Shown here in pieces: positions 1 through 11,331 of a DNA stretch of 23,525 bases. Position 1 is the first letter of the stretch. Every line of letters starts with the position of its first letter. The translations under genes and the position numbers were made by a program. The stretch covers positions 286,592-310,116 of the forward strand of contig NW_003135840.1 in assembly GCF_000003605.2 (NCBI RefSeq), given 5' to 3'. A model generated the notes under the pieces. It was not told the DNA's origin, ran no database searches, and saw nothing but the letters and a program-made list of their open reading frames with translations. The DNA comes from Saccoglossus kowalevskii. Lineage: Eukaryota; Hemichordata; Enteropneusta; Harrimaniidae.

Positions 1-340
1 TTCTCGACAGATGCGAGATATCGAACTTGAAAATGCACTGTACATTTTGTGTCGTCGTCTACCAGAAAAACGGTCTGCGTCAACTTGAAAATGCAATGTG
101 CGTCGTCGTCTACTAGAAAAAATGCGTCTGCGTCAACTTGAGAATGCTATATGCGTCGTCGTCTACTAGAAAAAGTGTGTCTGCGTCAACATGGAATGAA
201 AAATGCAAAGTCTACTAGGGGGACTCGTTTTGCGTCGACAACTTGAAAAAAAGTGCAAGTTGCATCGTCTACTAGGGGGACTTGTTTGCTTCGACTACTT
301 CAAGTTGGAAAATGAAATGTCGTCATCTATAAATTAAGGA
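1..340. repeat. Degenerate ~51-bp tandem repeat
   Basis: The block GTCGTCGTCTAC(C/T)AG, followed by an A-run, GTCTGCGTCAAC and TTGAAAATGCAATG, recurs. The element TCTAC(T/C)AG is found near 59, 110, 162, 211 and 268, so the period runs between about 48 and 57 bp. The first three units are well conserved. The last two diverge and replace the A-run after CTAG with GGGGGACT. Shorter echoes such as CGACTACTAC continue to about 440. The array may begin upstream of the window. Neither strand shows a coding frame across it. Its family is unknown to me. Confidence 0.8.
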
Positions 341-1654
341 ACCGCATCAACGACAAATACGCTGTAGTGGGTTAGTGACTTCTACAAATCATCACCCGTT
401 AAATCGCGACTACTACAACTCGCTTTGCGACAACTACTAATTAATTAGCGACGACTGTGAATAAGTTTTGTGCTGATTGCTACTACTCCAATTTGTAAAC
501 GTAGACATCGGAAATCGCACTTTTGTTGAAGAAGCAGCATAATTTTGAAGCTATATGTTTTACCATGCAATTTATATCGATGCAGCAGGGTCCCGTACGG
601 CTTTCCATAGAATCTCCCCTAAAAAGCATGTGTTATTACGAACGGCGACAGAATGAAGAAATATTGGCGCTGCTGACGTCTTTTCACAAACTCGCATCGT
701 AGAAACTTTATAGAAAAGGGCATGTCCATTATGAAAAAAGAACAACTTGTTCTAAATACTAAACAACATTGTATCGCTGTAGAGCTAGTTGATATATTTT
801 CTCGCAACTGATAATTTTCACAGTTGTCGACTGTCGACAAAATCCAGTTCTATTAGCTTCGTTAAATACAGTTCTGTTTTATTCCCTCTGAAGAATACAT
901 TAAATGGTGTTTCTTGTGTACAGTGAGTGTATGAGGGAAGTTTTTTATGTGTAGGATGCACGCTGCTGTAAATATCAACACGGGTTATCATAGCAATTAT
1001 TAATATACCTTATATGTTATGAACATAATTGATAATTATGATTTTAACCGGTGGATACAACATCAGGGTATCATGCAAAAAAACATGACAAGATGAATGT
1101 GATTGATTTCACAGTATGAGGTATCTGAGGGTCCTTAGTGATTGGAGATTTATTCATAATTCGATTATAGTAGGTCTCCTACGTGATCTATTCACTAATC
1201 GTCGAAATGGACTGTTGAAAGCACGAAATACGCTTTGTTATTTTAAAAGATCATGAGACATTCGGATGGGCTTACTATAGTACTTACTAAATCCGGAGTT
1301 ATTCAGTACACAACTTATTCTCCGGTGATTCTGATTGTACTAGGGTGTAATAGCAAATGACATATTTAACATAACAACTGAAATATTGTAATTACCAACA
1401 TTTTATGAATAATTTAGTTCGGTAATCCAATTTCACGCGAACGCAAACGGTTTATATAACTTGATTAAATACTTTTTACACGTCATTCTATCACACCATT
1501 GAATTGTAGCTTCAATGACACTGTACCTAGAAATCTCAGAACACATAATCTACAATCTTGGATAATTTGAATATCCGCCCTGTCTATTTCAGAAAGAAAC
1601 ACTTCAGCTACTAGTATGTGTAAAGACAAAAAGCCCATCGTAGCCATATTTGTG
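341..1654. other. Stretch without a supported gene
   Basis: The first 100 bases hold decayed echoes of the preceding repeat (CGACTACTACAACTCG, GCGACGACTG). The rest is AT-rich unique sequence with only short open frames. The longest, 73 codons on the minus strand at 619-840, has no recognisable domain. Nothing else stands out. Confidence 0.6.
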
Positions 1655-2190
1655 ACACAGGACCACCACCTTATATACCTTTCCGAATAGAACTACCTCA
1701 AATAACCTGTCTCTGTAGCAACATGTCAGCCCAGCTACCTCTATGAGAGAGAACCACCTCTAACTGTATGAGAAACGACCAATCCTGCTAGCTTTACAAC
1801 AAAAGATCATCCCAGCTACCTTTATGAGAAAAGACCGCCCAGCTACCTTCACGATAATGAAACAACCCAAATACCTAAACCTCTCTGAGAACAGGCTGCA
1901 AAGGTTATTTTTCATAACAAAGGATTTACACAGTTACCTGTTTGAGAAGGAACCATACCATTCGAGATACCTTTCCTGGAAGTCAGATATCTTTTTCAAA
2001 GCTGGTGGCCTCAAATAACTTTCTATGAAGAATACCGTTCTATGGAAAAACAACACCTCAGTTCGATCAGAGAAGGGTAGCACCCAGATGCCGTTTGGGG
2101 AAAAATCACTAAACTAGTATATTTCGAGAACTGACAACCGCAACCCCCATATTTCCTGTCTGAGAAGGGCCACTTTAAATATCATTCTTG
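1655..2190. repeat. Highly diverged minisatellite (~27-35 bp unit)
   Basis: A theme close to CCAGCTACCTNTATGAGAA followed by a few purines and ACC recurs many times with heavy divergence. Clear instances are near 1733 (CCAGCTACCTCTATGAGAG), 1812 (CCAGCTACCTTTATGAGAA), 1838 (CCAGCTACCTTCACGATAA), 1935 (CAGTTACCTGTTTGAGAAGG) and 2150 (ATTTCCTGTCTGAGAAGG). Spacing is irregular and many copies are barely recognisable, so this is an old array. A 64-codon frame at 1824-2018 lies inside it and is probably a by-product. Confidence 0.6.
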
Positions 2191-2511
2191 TCAGGGATTA
2201 CGGTATAAGATGACAACTTACAGGGGTCCCTGGGTGAAATATCAAATTCGCCGCGAGCTTAAGACACTAAGTCTCTGTATGTCGGTCTCTCACTGGTGAT
2301 TTACGTGCCAATTCATTTCATGTGACATGTAGCTTTGTGTATGGTAAAATAATTTGTGTGTAAAAAAAAATTTCGTTAAGATTTGGTCATTTCTATGTAG
2401 TTATATTTAAACAAAAGCTATTACGGGTTTATTATGCACGACATCTTACTTGGCTATAATATCGGAAACTGTTTTTTTAAAGTTGAATTAAGCCATGCTT
2501 CTGAGTAGATG
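2191..2511. other. AT-rich spacer, nothing seen
   Basis: This is unique AT-rich sequence between the minisatellite and the MITE. I see no open frame, repeat or convincing regulatory site. Confidence 0.5.
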
Positions 2512-3047
2512 TTAAGGTAGAAGCCTACTCACAATTTTTGACAAAACTGGTCATAAATCACATGACAATGTTCATTTGTTTATTATGTACAATCATGAAG
2601 CTAATGTCCCATAGTACAATAAAATAGAATTGTGTGTTACAGTTACGCATTTTAAGAAACGTGTCCTAATATTTCTTGAAAATCACATAGAAATTTCCAA
2701 AGAACACAATGTAAAAGAAAAAAGGCATTTTTTGACGCTTTTTAAAACACAAATTTTTGAAATAATTCAGGACAACAAAAAGTACTCCATCGCTAAAAAT
2801 ATATAATTTGTTTCAGCATATGTCACCAGGCTAGATTTTGAGATATGGCATAATATCTCTGCCATAGGAACCTATGATAAAAGCATTACTAGTATATTAA
2901 AATGGGGACTTTCCACTAAAATACAACCATCAATTTCTCTAAAAAAGACTGGTGACCCCCACCTCTTTTTAAATCAATATTCTTATATTGCCTTGGATGA
3001 TGAATAAATTCTGGGTATTTTCATTTATGAGTAGGCTTCTATCTTAA
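2512..3047. mobile_element. TTAA-flanked MITE (~530 bp)
   Basis: The left end reads TTAA then GGTAGAAGCCTACTCA. The right end reads TGAGTAGGCTTCTATC then TTAA. The reverse complement of the right end (GATAGAAGCCTACTCA) matches the left with one mismatch in 16 bp. Both ends abut TTAA, as expected for target duplications of piggyBac-like and Sola3-like elements. The inverted identity runs one base past each TTAA (a G on the left, a C on the right), so the exact edge is uncertain. The 528-bp interior is AT-rich, has no transposase frame and includes a small hairpin (TATGGCA at 2844, TGCCATA at 2860). It is therefore a non-autonomous copy mobilised, if at all, in trans. The superfamily is inferred from the TTAA target only. 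Confidence 0.8.
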
Positions 3048-5640
3048 CTGTACAATTCCAAAATAAAAAAACACTATATGTAGTTATTTAAATATAATGT
3101 CTCATTTTAATGTAAAGTTGAAAATATGCATATCAAGACGAGTCCAATCAGACAAGACGAGTCCAAAATGAATAGCTTTCTTTTATGATGAGTCATCTGA
3201 ACTTCAAAATAGCAATATTTTCAATTACTTCTAATATTGGCAACGAGTGTACTAGTTTGTATTCAAAATTGTATAAACAAGAAACATGTTTTTTTAATGT
3301 TGAAAAGAACGAATCATAAAACCTAACAATCTCATTTAATTTCAAATAAATACGGGTGTATGTGCAGCAGAGTTGGGAAATTAGATGTCGATATCGATAT
3401 GATAGCAAGCCATGTATATAAAAACTATAATCAATCAATAGATTTGGAAAGCAAAATCAATTCTCTTGTTATTCTAATAATTCTCCAAAACTTCTTTGTC
3501 CTACAGTAAATATTGTATTGATTGTTGCTGAATTTCTCGAATTAAGAACAGCTGTTTATTGATATACTACTTGTACATTTAGTTGTACACAGCTTTGTGG
3601 GTTAATTGACAAACGTCTGCAATTGATTGATAAATTGACTTGAGTTACAGTGTTTTTTTGTTTGTTTTTTGTCAACAACATCATTGTTTGAAATACGCAT
3701 GCACATACAAAGATACATTGATCTGCAGGTTATATTGCGCACACCGCAACGGCTTTCAGTTTATGGTCATGATAACGTTTGGATATTTCTCAGAGGAGGG
3801 AAGGAGGGCGTACAACGGTACCAAGCAATACCACATAAAAACATTTATATTTATAATAAAACATTTATAAAAAAAACGAAGATAAGACTCAATACCCTCA
3901 GCTAGTACAACATTTTAACAACATATACAATGTTTTTCTTTCTTCATTATTTAGATATCTATCTAACAACGTCTTATTACTGAACATACACAAAGTTATC
4001 ACAATCCACTGGACGTAAACATTGCAAAAAAATAGTATAAAAAGCAATGATATAATTGTATGGTTATCTAGGGGAGCTCAACTTCAAGTCGAATTGTTTT
4101 AGCGTATGTCTATGCTCAATGTGCGTGGTTTTATATGTCTGGTCTTCACCTGTGCAGTTGACAAGTTAATCTGGACATTTTGTAAATGAGAAAGTAAAAT
4201 CCCATAAAACTAACATACCATATAAGGCGTTTCGCGCCATTTAGCATAATTTACACGAAGTTGCAACCCTTGCCCGTGGAAGCAACGCAGTTTTATATCG
4301 TTCTCTTCTACGCATGCAAAAGTGCGTATGTGATGAAATTTCGATAAATGAACTATGATATTTGAGACATTTCGTACAATAGTGACTGGTTTGAATTATT
4401 CATATTACTTGTTTGAATACTGACATTATCTAAAAATATAAATATTGATAGTGCAACAACGATAAAGCGTAAAACATCAATATGTTGCCATATATTGTTC
4501 AGTTGATTATGTTTTTCATGAAAAACTACACCGATCACGTGACCACACTAGATTGCAGTCGGATTTGTTTAAGAATTCCATATTGTTCAAACAAGATATT
4601 TACAAAATCTATATATAATATTGTTTCATTTACAGTGTCATAAAACGGTCGTTAATAACGTGACTCCTCTTTTTTGTATAACAAGAAGAAAGGGCACCTT
4701 TTTATGGCGACGGTCGTCTGCACATATCTGTATTGTATTATGTTTTCGTCTTTATATCTGTTTTCTATTACGTGAATATGACATTGTCCTGCTTGCCAAG
4801 ACGGAAACATGGAGGCGGTGGCTGATGAATTCATGGCGCTCTGTGTGTCTGCACTTTAACATTCCCATTCAAGAACTAAACTTATTTTTATCTCCTTCCA
4901 ATGTTTGCTTTCGTTGGATTTCTTTCTTGACGGTATGGTATACTGAGTATGCCTACATATGTTTCATAATTGGCCACCTATAAAAATTATTATAACTAAT
5001 GATTTGGGAGAGTAGTTGGTGTTCCCGTGTCTTTCTTGTGTTATACAAAAAGTCTTCAATTTAAACAAGAATCTGACCATCAAATATTGTTCCTACGCGT
5101 GACGCTTCAAAACACCATTACTGAACTTGCATTCTACATCAAAGTCGACTATTTTGTCGTGAAAATATTCATCTCGATAATTTAATAAACACATCTCTGT
5201 CAAATGTTTGCTAACAACTGTGCATAATAAAATAACGAACCGCTCATAATGTGTTCGCTCTTAGTTTGAAATTGATCATTATATCGTAGCCATGCGACGT
5301 AGTATAGAATTCAACCAATGTGAAGTTTTATTAACTTAAATTATATGTGGGGTTCTGAAGTGTGAGACGTCAACAGTAGCAGAGAAACGAAGCAGGAATT
5401 ACACTAACAAATTATGCTGTTCTTTCATCGTTCATCTTTCTCGGAGAGTGCACATATAACCAATCACAACACTCGTGACATGAACAGATACGACAGTTTA
5501 CATCTAGGGAGAATGTGTTTAAGTTCGTCATGTGCACACGTATGACATGTGCGGGGAATGTTAACAAGTTCATTTATGATGCTTTATATAATTGATTCCA
5601 TTGAAAAAATACCTTGTGGCAAGGCCTCTAAATAATTCTT
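3048..5640. other. Long stretch without a supported gene
   Basis: This is AT-rich unique DNA. Two overlapping plus-strand frames (3640-3870 and 3669-3905) and a 120-codon frame at 4621-4983 have low-complexity or hydrophobic content and no motif I know. Within the last, a well-placed ATG at 4809 opens a short alternative frame (MEAVADEFMALCVSAL, then stop) with no donor site after it, so I do not call it a gene. I see no transposon ends or tandem repeats here. Confidence 0.5.
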
Positions 5641-5644
5641 TTAA

Positions 5645-5663
5645 TGGATAAGTATCTTATCCA
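5645..5663. promoter_or_regulatory. Perfect palindrome with paired GATA sites
   Basis: TGGATAAG, the spacer TAT and CTTATCCA form an inverted repeat with an 8-bp arm. Each arm contains GATAAG, the preferred GATA-factor core, facing opposite ways. It could be a paired GATA binding site or a chance hairpin. No gene start is visible nearby. Confidence 0.35.
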
Positions 5664-6834
5664 GATATCTAAAAACTGATCCATTAGTGTAAAATATTCA
5701 TTGATACAAGGATGTCATCGCCGATAATTGAATTCAATTATAATGGGTCAGATGATTATGGACATGCTCATATCTGTGCTCTACTACTGTAGCAGTGCAT
5801 TCGTTTCCAATTGACACAATAATAGATCATAGCGTGATTGGTGTTGGATTTTGATACAGAGGTACGTGAACTCGATTACCGCTCTATCCACACAACACAG
5901 TCGTATATAATTGTAAGTCTTGACAGCTTTGGCTTCACACGCAACACGGGAATGCATTGGTGGTACGCGTTCCTTGTATAACACAACATTTGACGTTCGT
6001 TCCTCATATAATGCTAGTATAAACCTAGTCTGTTTCTATAATTTTTGGGCGATTAGTTTAATTATAATTTATATATACCCTTCAAATGAATTTAAGGTTA
6101 GGTTGGCAATGAATCTGCGTTTCGTATTCATTTTACCATGTAATAATGCAAAATATTGTTATAACGATATACAGAAGCGAGCATTATCCACCATATTGTA
6201 TTTCATTGAAGATGTTTGAAACTGTTGATATGATGTATTTCGTCATTCACCGCTCTTTTAATTACTTAGTTAAAGCGTCGTAGGCCGCGTCGTGTTCAGC
6301 GTGAGTCCCATGTGACAGACGTGTACAACGCAAGTAGTAAAACACATTGTTTTTTTTACTTGAAATTCGACAGCGCACTGTTCGTCGACTGTGGCGTCTG
6401 TAGTCCATGAGATGTTAACATTCGCCATTTTATGATGCCCTCTCCTATAATTTGCATAATTTGATCAGAAATTATATATAATTTGCGTTTTTATCTAAAA
6501 ATATATTTAAAACACAGTTAATAACCAAACATCAACATTGATATATCAAACTAATCGACTCAATGTGTAGAATATGACTGAATAAATACAATTTGGAGTT
6601 TGTCCCGGATTTTTCGATTTATTTTGATTTCAATGACATAATATTTTGAGACAAAAAATGAGAAAAATATGAACATCATCTGACTGAAATATTGATTTGT
6701 ATAACAGAGACAGAATTATTTACTGAGAAAACAAATTGCAATAGTTTTTGTGAAGATATATTTAAATTTCGCTAATGTTGCGTCTCTCCCCCAAGTCAGT
6801 AATACCTAGTTAACATTTTTAATACTCTTCCACT
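5664..6834. other. Stretch without a supported gene
   Basis: Unique AT-rich sequence. A 99-codon plus-strand frame at 5920-6219 and its opposite-strand neighbour at 5784-5984 show no recognisable motif. A slightly more CpG-containing patch lies near 6270-6400, without a clear promoter element. Confidence 0.5.
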
Positions 6835-6988
6835 TTAAAATACTATCATCGTCTGCCTGCACGGCGTTGTTCCTTTCGTACATTCCTCCCTCCCCAACCC
6901 ATCCATAACCGTGTATATCACGTGATTGGGCGATAGAAAGTTTACCGACCAATAGAAAACGTTGTTACAAATAACTGCTAAAAAGTAC

Positions 6989-7267
6989 TTGGAATTTTGC
7001 ATTTCTGAAGTCTTCGTCTTTGCCGATATATATGTTGCAGCGACATCTTGAGCTCTGAGAGATAACACCTGCTCCTCCATAATACTCAACAGTGGTGACA
7101 ACACTATTGCCACGCTCGATGGTCGCAAGGCCGGTAAAGCATAACATAATGATTTACCACTTCCAATGCGTTTAACAACGAACAAATCAGACTCGGAACC
7201 AAGTATAGCTTGAATAGCTTTGAATAGTCTGAATATCTGTGAGTTGCATGATGTCTTTATATCGTCT
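6989..7267 (-). CDS. RecQ-family DNA helicase exon (isolated, partial)
   Basis: The minus strand encodes a stretch typical of the start of the RecQ (superfamily 2, 3'-to-5') ATP-dependent helicase domain. It reads, in order, FKAIQAILGSESDLFVV, then IGSGKSLCYALPAL (Walker A, the phosphate-binding loop), then VAIVLSPLLSIMEEQVLSLR (motif Ia region), then DVAATYISA. The usual PTGSGKS is RIGSGKS here, and the conserved RPxQ before KAIQ is damaged (FRLFKAIQ). Those changes suggest relaxed constraint. A plausible acceptor (T-run then ACAG) ends at 7268 and a weak donor (CCAA|GTACTT) follows 6989, giving a 279-bp exon. The frame stays open to 6835, but that tail does not look helicase-like. No DEAH motif or later helicase motif was seen on this strand in the window. 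It may be one exon of a gene with long introns, or a retained fragment of a duplicated gene. I favour the fragment. The homology itself is strong. Confidence 0.75.
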
Positions 7268-7422
7268 CTGTATTGTTTGAAAAAAGCATTCTGGTTGTCT
7301 GTTGATAAATTGCGGGGGGTACTGTCACATACACATAGTCTTAATGAAATACTTCAAGGTGAAAGTGGAGTGCTTTGTCGAAACATTCAAGATGAAATGC
7401 CATTAAAATATTAAATTACAAC

Positions 7423-8861
7423 ACTAAATGTCAACATGTGATAAATCAAATTAAAGATCTTGATGTGCATAATGTGCCCGAGTTATCAAACTTGACATTG
7501 ATTCAGTTTCTGTTGAAAGATTATAACGACTTAAAAACTACCATAACAATTGTTTGCATTACGTAAGCTACATACAAGGTGACGATGAAGTCTTAAATTG
7601 GGAAAATTGTGTTTATCGTTGAACATGTTTGAATGGTACTACTTAATATGCATAATTAGTTTCGGAGAATCAACGTGATCGTATTATTTTCTTGATATTT
7701 GTTTATACACTGTTCAATATTCAGAAACAAGCATAATGTGTAGAATGTAATGTAGAATATCCTCCTGAAATAAAATCATAGGCTGGAAAATGATTATGAA
7801 ATTTGCGATATTTTGTATTAATTACTTGTAAGACTATATGTATAAAACTTTTTACCCCAACTTTCACGACTTTTCATAACTTATATGACTTTCAGATCAT
7901 TTTTTACTTAAACTTTGTCTTTTCAATTTTTCATGCAATATTTTCGACTTTTAACACAACTTTTTTTTCAACCTTACTTTTCAACTTTCCAGTTGAGGAT
8001 TCTCTTAGAAAATGTTTCCCTTATATAATGACTGTTTTTTTTTTAATTTAGTGTATTCATAATTTACTCGTGTCGGTAAAAAAAATACATTACAAATATT
8101 ATACTTCATTGATCTAAAATTTTAATTCATCTTTTGTGTGGAGACTGTTAAATGTAATACCCTATAATCAAGCAATTAATCAAGATAAGTACATCTTTGT
8201 TTAACCTAACTAACATGAAAATATGAGAGGGGCAATTTACAACTAGTTATAAGATTTTGTTGGCAAACCTGAAATACAAAAGTTAAATAGGACGAGGAAC
8301 AGTTGAAATCAGTTTATACCTCTGGTATGCACATTTCAATAAAAATGTTTAACTTGTTTTCTTTGGCTCTAAATAATAATGTGTTTATTAAAAAAATAAC
8401 GCATTGATATTAATAAAATTGGCATAGAGAGAATAAATTACTGAAATTGCAAAATCATAAAACTCGTTTTTCAATCTTTGGTTTAGTTTCAGAATTAAAT
8501 TTTACACTAAAATGCCTTTCATTTAATGTGTCACTTATTATTCGTTCTTTTATGATGAATAATGTATAAACGATTTTTCGAACCTAAATGCGCACATTGA
8601 GTAAGGATAATCCGAACATGATTAAAGTTGAACAACATCTTTTTATTATAAGACCTTAGGGCACTTTGGAGACTTTATCCTAACTAAATAAAATAAATTT
8701 TAATTAGTGCATTACAAGATATCGTCCGCTGGCAACCAGGGTAAAAGTTGAAATTGCTGTTGTTGCCAAATATCATGTTATTTGTCATTAAAATCAGAAT
8801 GTTTAAACAAAAAATCAATGTCATATACCAATAAATGCTATATCACATGTTGACATTTAGT
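7423..8861. repeat. 1.4-kb unit bounded by 21-bp inverted repeats
   Basis: The 21 bases at 7423-7443 (starting ACTAAATGTCAACATGTG) occur exactly as their reverse complement at 8841-8861. Looser similarity continues outward for a few bases (ATTAC on the left, GTAAT on the right), while the inner flanks do not match. The enclosed sequence is very AT-rich and has no transposase-like frame. The longest ORF is 82 codons at 7803-8051, which is T-rich and low in complexity. These may be the terminal inverted repeats of a non-autonomous DNA transposon, or two opposed copies of a small repeat. I could not find a matching target-site duplication. Confidence 0.45.
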
Positions 8862-9016
8862 TTGGTAATAATAGTTTAGTTTATTAATAATAATGTTAGA
8901 GAGTATTACAAATGTGTATTCTGATTACAGTGATGTATTGCGTATTAAATAATGCTGTTCTGGTATGCATCATAAGCAAACAAGCTTTTTTGAATTTTTG
9001 TCATTAAAATCCGAAT
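8778..9016. repeat. Dispersed direct repeat pair
   Basis: TTTGTCATTAAAATCAGAAT at 8781-8800 recurs with one change (TTTGTCATTAAAATCCGAAT) at 8996-9015. Weaker similarity follows both copies (ACAA... then CAATGTC). The first copy lies inside the 1.4-kb inverted-repeat unit and the second lies just outside it. This may be residue of an older duplicated repeat. Confidence 0.35.
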
Positions 9017-11259
9017 AGCTCAGACAATCGGGACCAATGTCCTTTATTCATTCATAGTCTACACATCGAGATGATTAGTATGATATATCATACACTGATT
9101 GGTAGTTACTTATTGTGTTTTGAATAAATTGTTAGATAAAAATTAGATACAATTTTGACAAGTTTATGCAAATTATGGGAGGAGCGTCCCAAAGTCGCGA
9201 ATGTTAACATCTTTTTCCTTGCTCAGCACAAAACAAATATTATCCTACAATTTTGGGCCTTGGGTGGTGCATTGCTGGTTCCTTCAGACCATGGTCTATT
9301 TATGTCGAAGAATTTTTCCAGACACTGTATGCTCAATGTCTTATAAAGAATAATTATGATGTTGCACTCACAGTGTTTACAATATATGTCTACTTGATGT
9401 GCCAGACTTACTGATGTGAAAATAAAAATTGTAATATATTTAAGTAGTATAATCACAGCGTGTCACAAGCAAACTTGTATGAATAAAATAACTCAGAATA
9501 TTAACGTGTCAAAGTAAAGTTGATCTCTGTTCGGTTCGCTCCTGTGAATGCTTTCACGCTAGGTCGATAAGTGTGGCCATTAGTTGGTTGAAAACAAGAC
9601 ATTCCTTTCATCATTGGTGCGTGCAGTGATTCTTTGCCACCTACTTTAACACTGTTGAATTTTATTCCCATCATTTCCATTTCATGGATGCTATTTTCAT
9701 TCCACCGTTTTTGGAATGTAAAATGGGCGAAGTTATATAATTGCCAGCAGATGTAGGTCTGCTCACCTTCCGCCTCATTATTCTGTCTATTTATCGTCGA
9801 TTGGAAAACTATTATTGCGTATCTTTTCATAATCGCGCCATAAACTACAATGTATGCATCAACACCGTTTGTTGTTTGGGTTTTTTTGGGGGGCGTCTCT
9901 CAAATCGCCGACATAAATTACATTGTAAAACAAATGTACGCACTAAACAGAAAATACAACCTCGCGTCGTTATCAGAATGAAGCACACATTGGCCACAGG
10001 AAAAAGCACAGTATAATATGCATGCTGAAAGATGGGACCCTTTTTCAATGTAGTGTCGATTAACACACTCCGCGCACAAACACAGAAGTTGGTAAATTAA
10101 GAAAGTCGTCAATATACGATCAGCACGAATCTACCGAGGTGACAATTCTGATTCAAATTCAAAATGATTTACGGTGTGATTGCCAATATGCGAATGGAAG
10201 AATTGACGGGAATAATATAAATATAGAGTTCTTCTATATCGCCATAGCAACAAAACGCTAACATAGTTTTTTTTTTTTTTTTTACCTCGGTCAAGATTAT
10301 AACTTAAACATCAATCAATATACATGCTTCGATTAACAACTGTTTACATCTATTGATCGATCAAATAAAATAATGATTCCTGTTCATTTGAATATATGCG
10401 AGTTGAATTACAGTATCACAAAATTTTTTTAGATATGATCGAATGTGCGTGAGTTGACTGCTGCGTATACGACCTTGTATGGCAATAAATAATAAGTCTT
10501 TCGAGAAGAAATAATTTGATCTCTATACATTATTCTCTATCTAATTACAGTGCTTTGTAGTTCTTATTTATCTAAAGTTGACATTGAATGTAGGTCAGAT
10601 TATGTCGTATAACGGTTTGCATGTGTGCGTGAGTACATTAACTCACTGGATACTCCTCGAAGATAATGTTGTCGCTAGGGTCGGTGACAAATAATTGGCA
10701 GCAATAGTTTATAGTGTAGATATTAATCGCTGCCTAATTGTGCTTCATTCAAGATAGACAATTGCGATTAATTACACTAACAATCCGACGATTGACATTT
10801 CACCTGACAATGTACGGCTATGGATGCAAGTCGGTAGGGGGTAGCTGATTATTGTTACTAGAATATGTGGGTATGGGCGTTTGGGCTTTGTCATTTTTTT
10901 CGACATACAAAGCACATTAGGCAACATTAACATCTACATTTTAACATATTTCATAAAACAATCGTTTCTCCACATCAAGAGTTAATTATATTAGAACCGT
11001 ATTATAACCCATATACCTCGTGTTAGTTAAATTTCATAAAATTCATTCCGACGAGTACATGTTTTGTTGTATGTTAAGATGTCTCCTTCAAAGATTTTGA
11101 ATCGATTTGTTAAGACCTTGTAACGTACAGATATATATGTATGGTAACAGCTCATATAAGTCGCATACAAAGTTCTAACTATATGTTTTACCTTGTACTT
11201 TCTGATTATTAACAATGGCGGCTAAGCTGAAATGTTAAATTAAAAGAAAAGGTATCCTC
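9017..11259. other. Unique sequence, no supported gene
   Basis: This region includes a 109-codon minus-strand frame at 9501-9830 whose composition is more protein-like than most here (for example MMGIKFNSVKVGGKESLHAP), but it matches no family I recognise. Overlapping frames at 9741-10112 are shadows or noise. A 17-base T-run lies at 10267-10283. An RFX X-box-like motif lies at 10238 and is listed separately. Confidence 0.45.
10238..10251 (+). promoter_or_regulatory. X-box-like RFX motif
   Basis: ATCGCCATAGCAAC fits the consensus RYYNYY-AT-RRNRAC recognised by RFX transcription factors, with the strong CCATAGCAAC half. RFX sites are known from promoters of ciliary and neuronal genes. A T-run follows but no gene start is evident. 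The match alone does not prove binding. Confidence 0.3.
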
Positions 11260-11331
11260 GTAATAACCTTGTTATTACACATCTTTTCCTTCCATCATGG
11301 AAAATGCCGAAACATCATGGGAATGCCGAAA
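11260..11331. repeat. Hairpin plus 20-bp tandem duplication
   Basis: GTAATAAC, CTT and GTTATTAC form a perfect 8-bp-stem hairpin at 11260-11278. Just after it, CATCATGGAAAATGCCGAAA (11293-11312) is repeated as CATCATGGGAATGCCGAAA (11313-11331). The tandem copy looks recent. No function is apparent. Confidence 0.5.

Noticed and set aside
1-340. CRISPR-like array
   Set aside because: The repeats are contiguous, degenerate and lack constant-length unique spacers, and the genome context is eukaryotic.
4621-4983. 120-codon plus-strand frame
   Set aside because: Its composition is typical of chance frames in AT-rich DNA, with no recognisable motif, splice context or conserved stretch.
5920-6219. 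99-codon plus-strand frame
   Set aside because: Low-complexity Ile/Tyr/Asn content, an overlapping opposite-strand frame and no motif.
6835-6988. Continuation of the helicase frame beyond the conserved part
   Set aside because: The residues after KTSEMQNSKYF no longer resemble RecQ proteins. This is more likely intron or decayed sequence read through.
9501-9830. 109-codon minus-strand frame with protein-like composition
   Set aside because: No family resemblance, no good flanking splice sites and no domain. Kept only as a note in the region entry.
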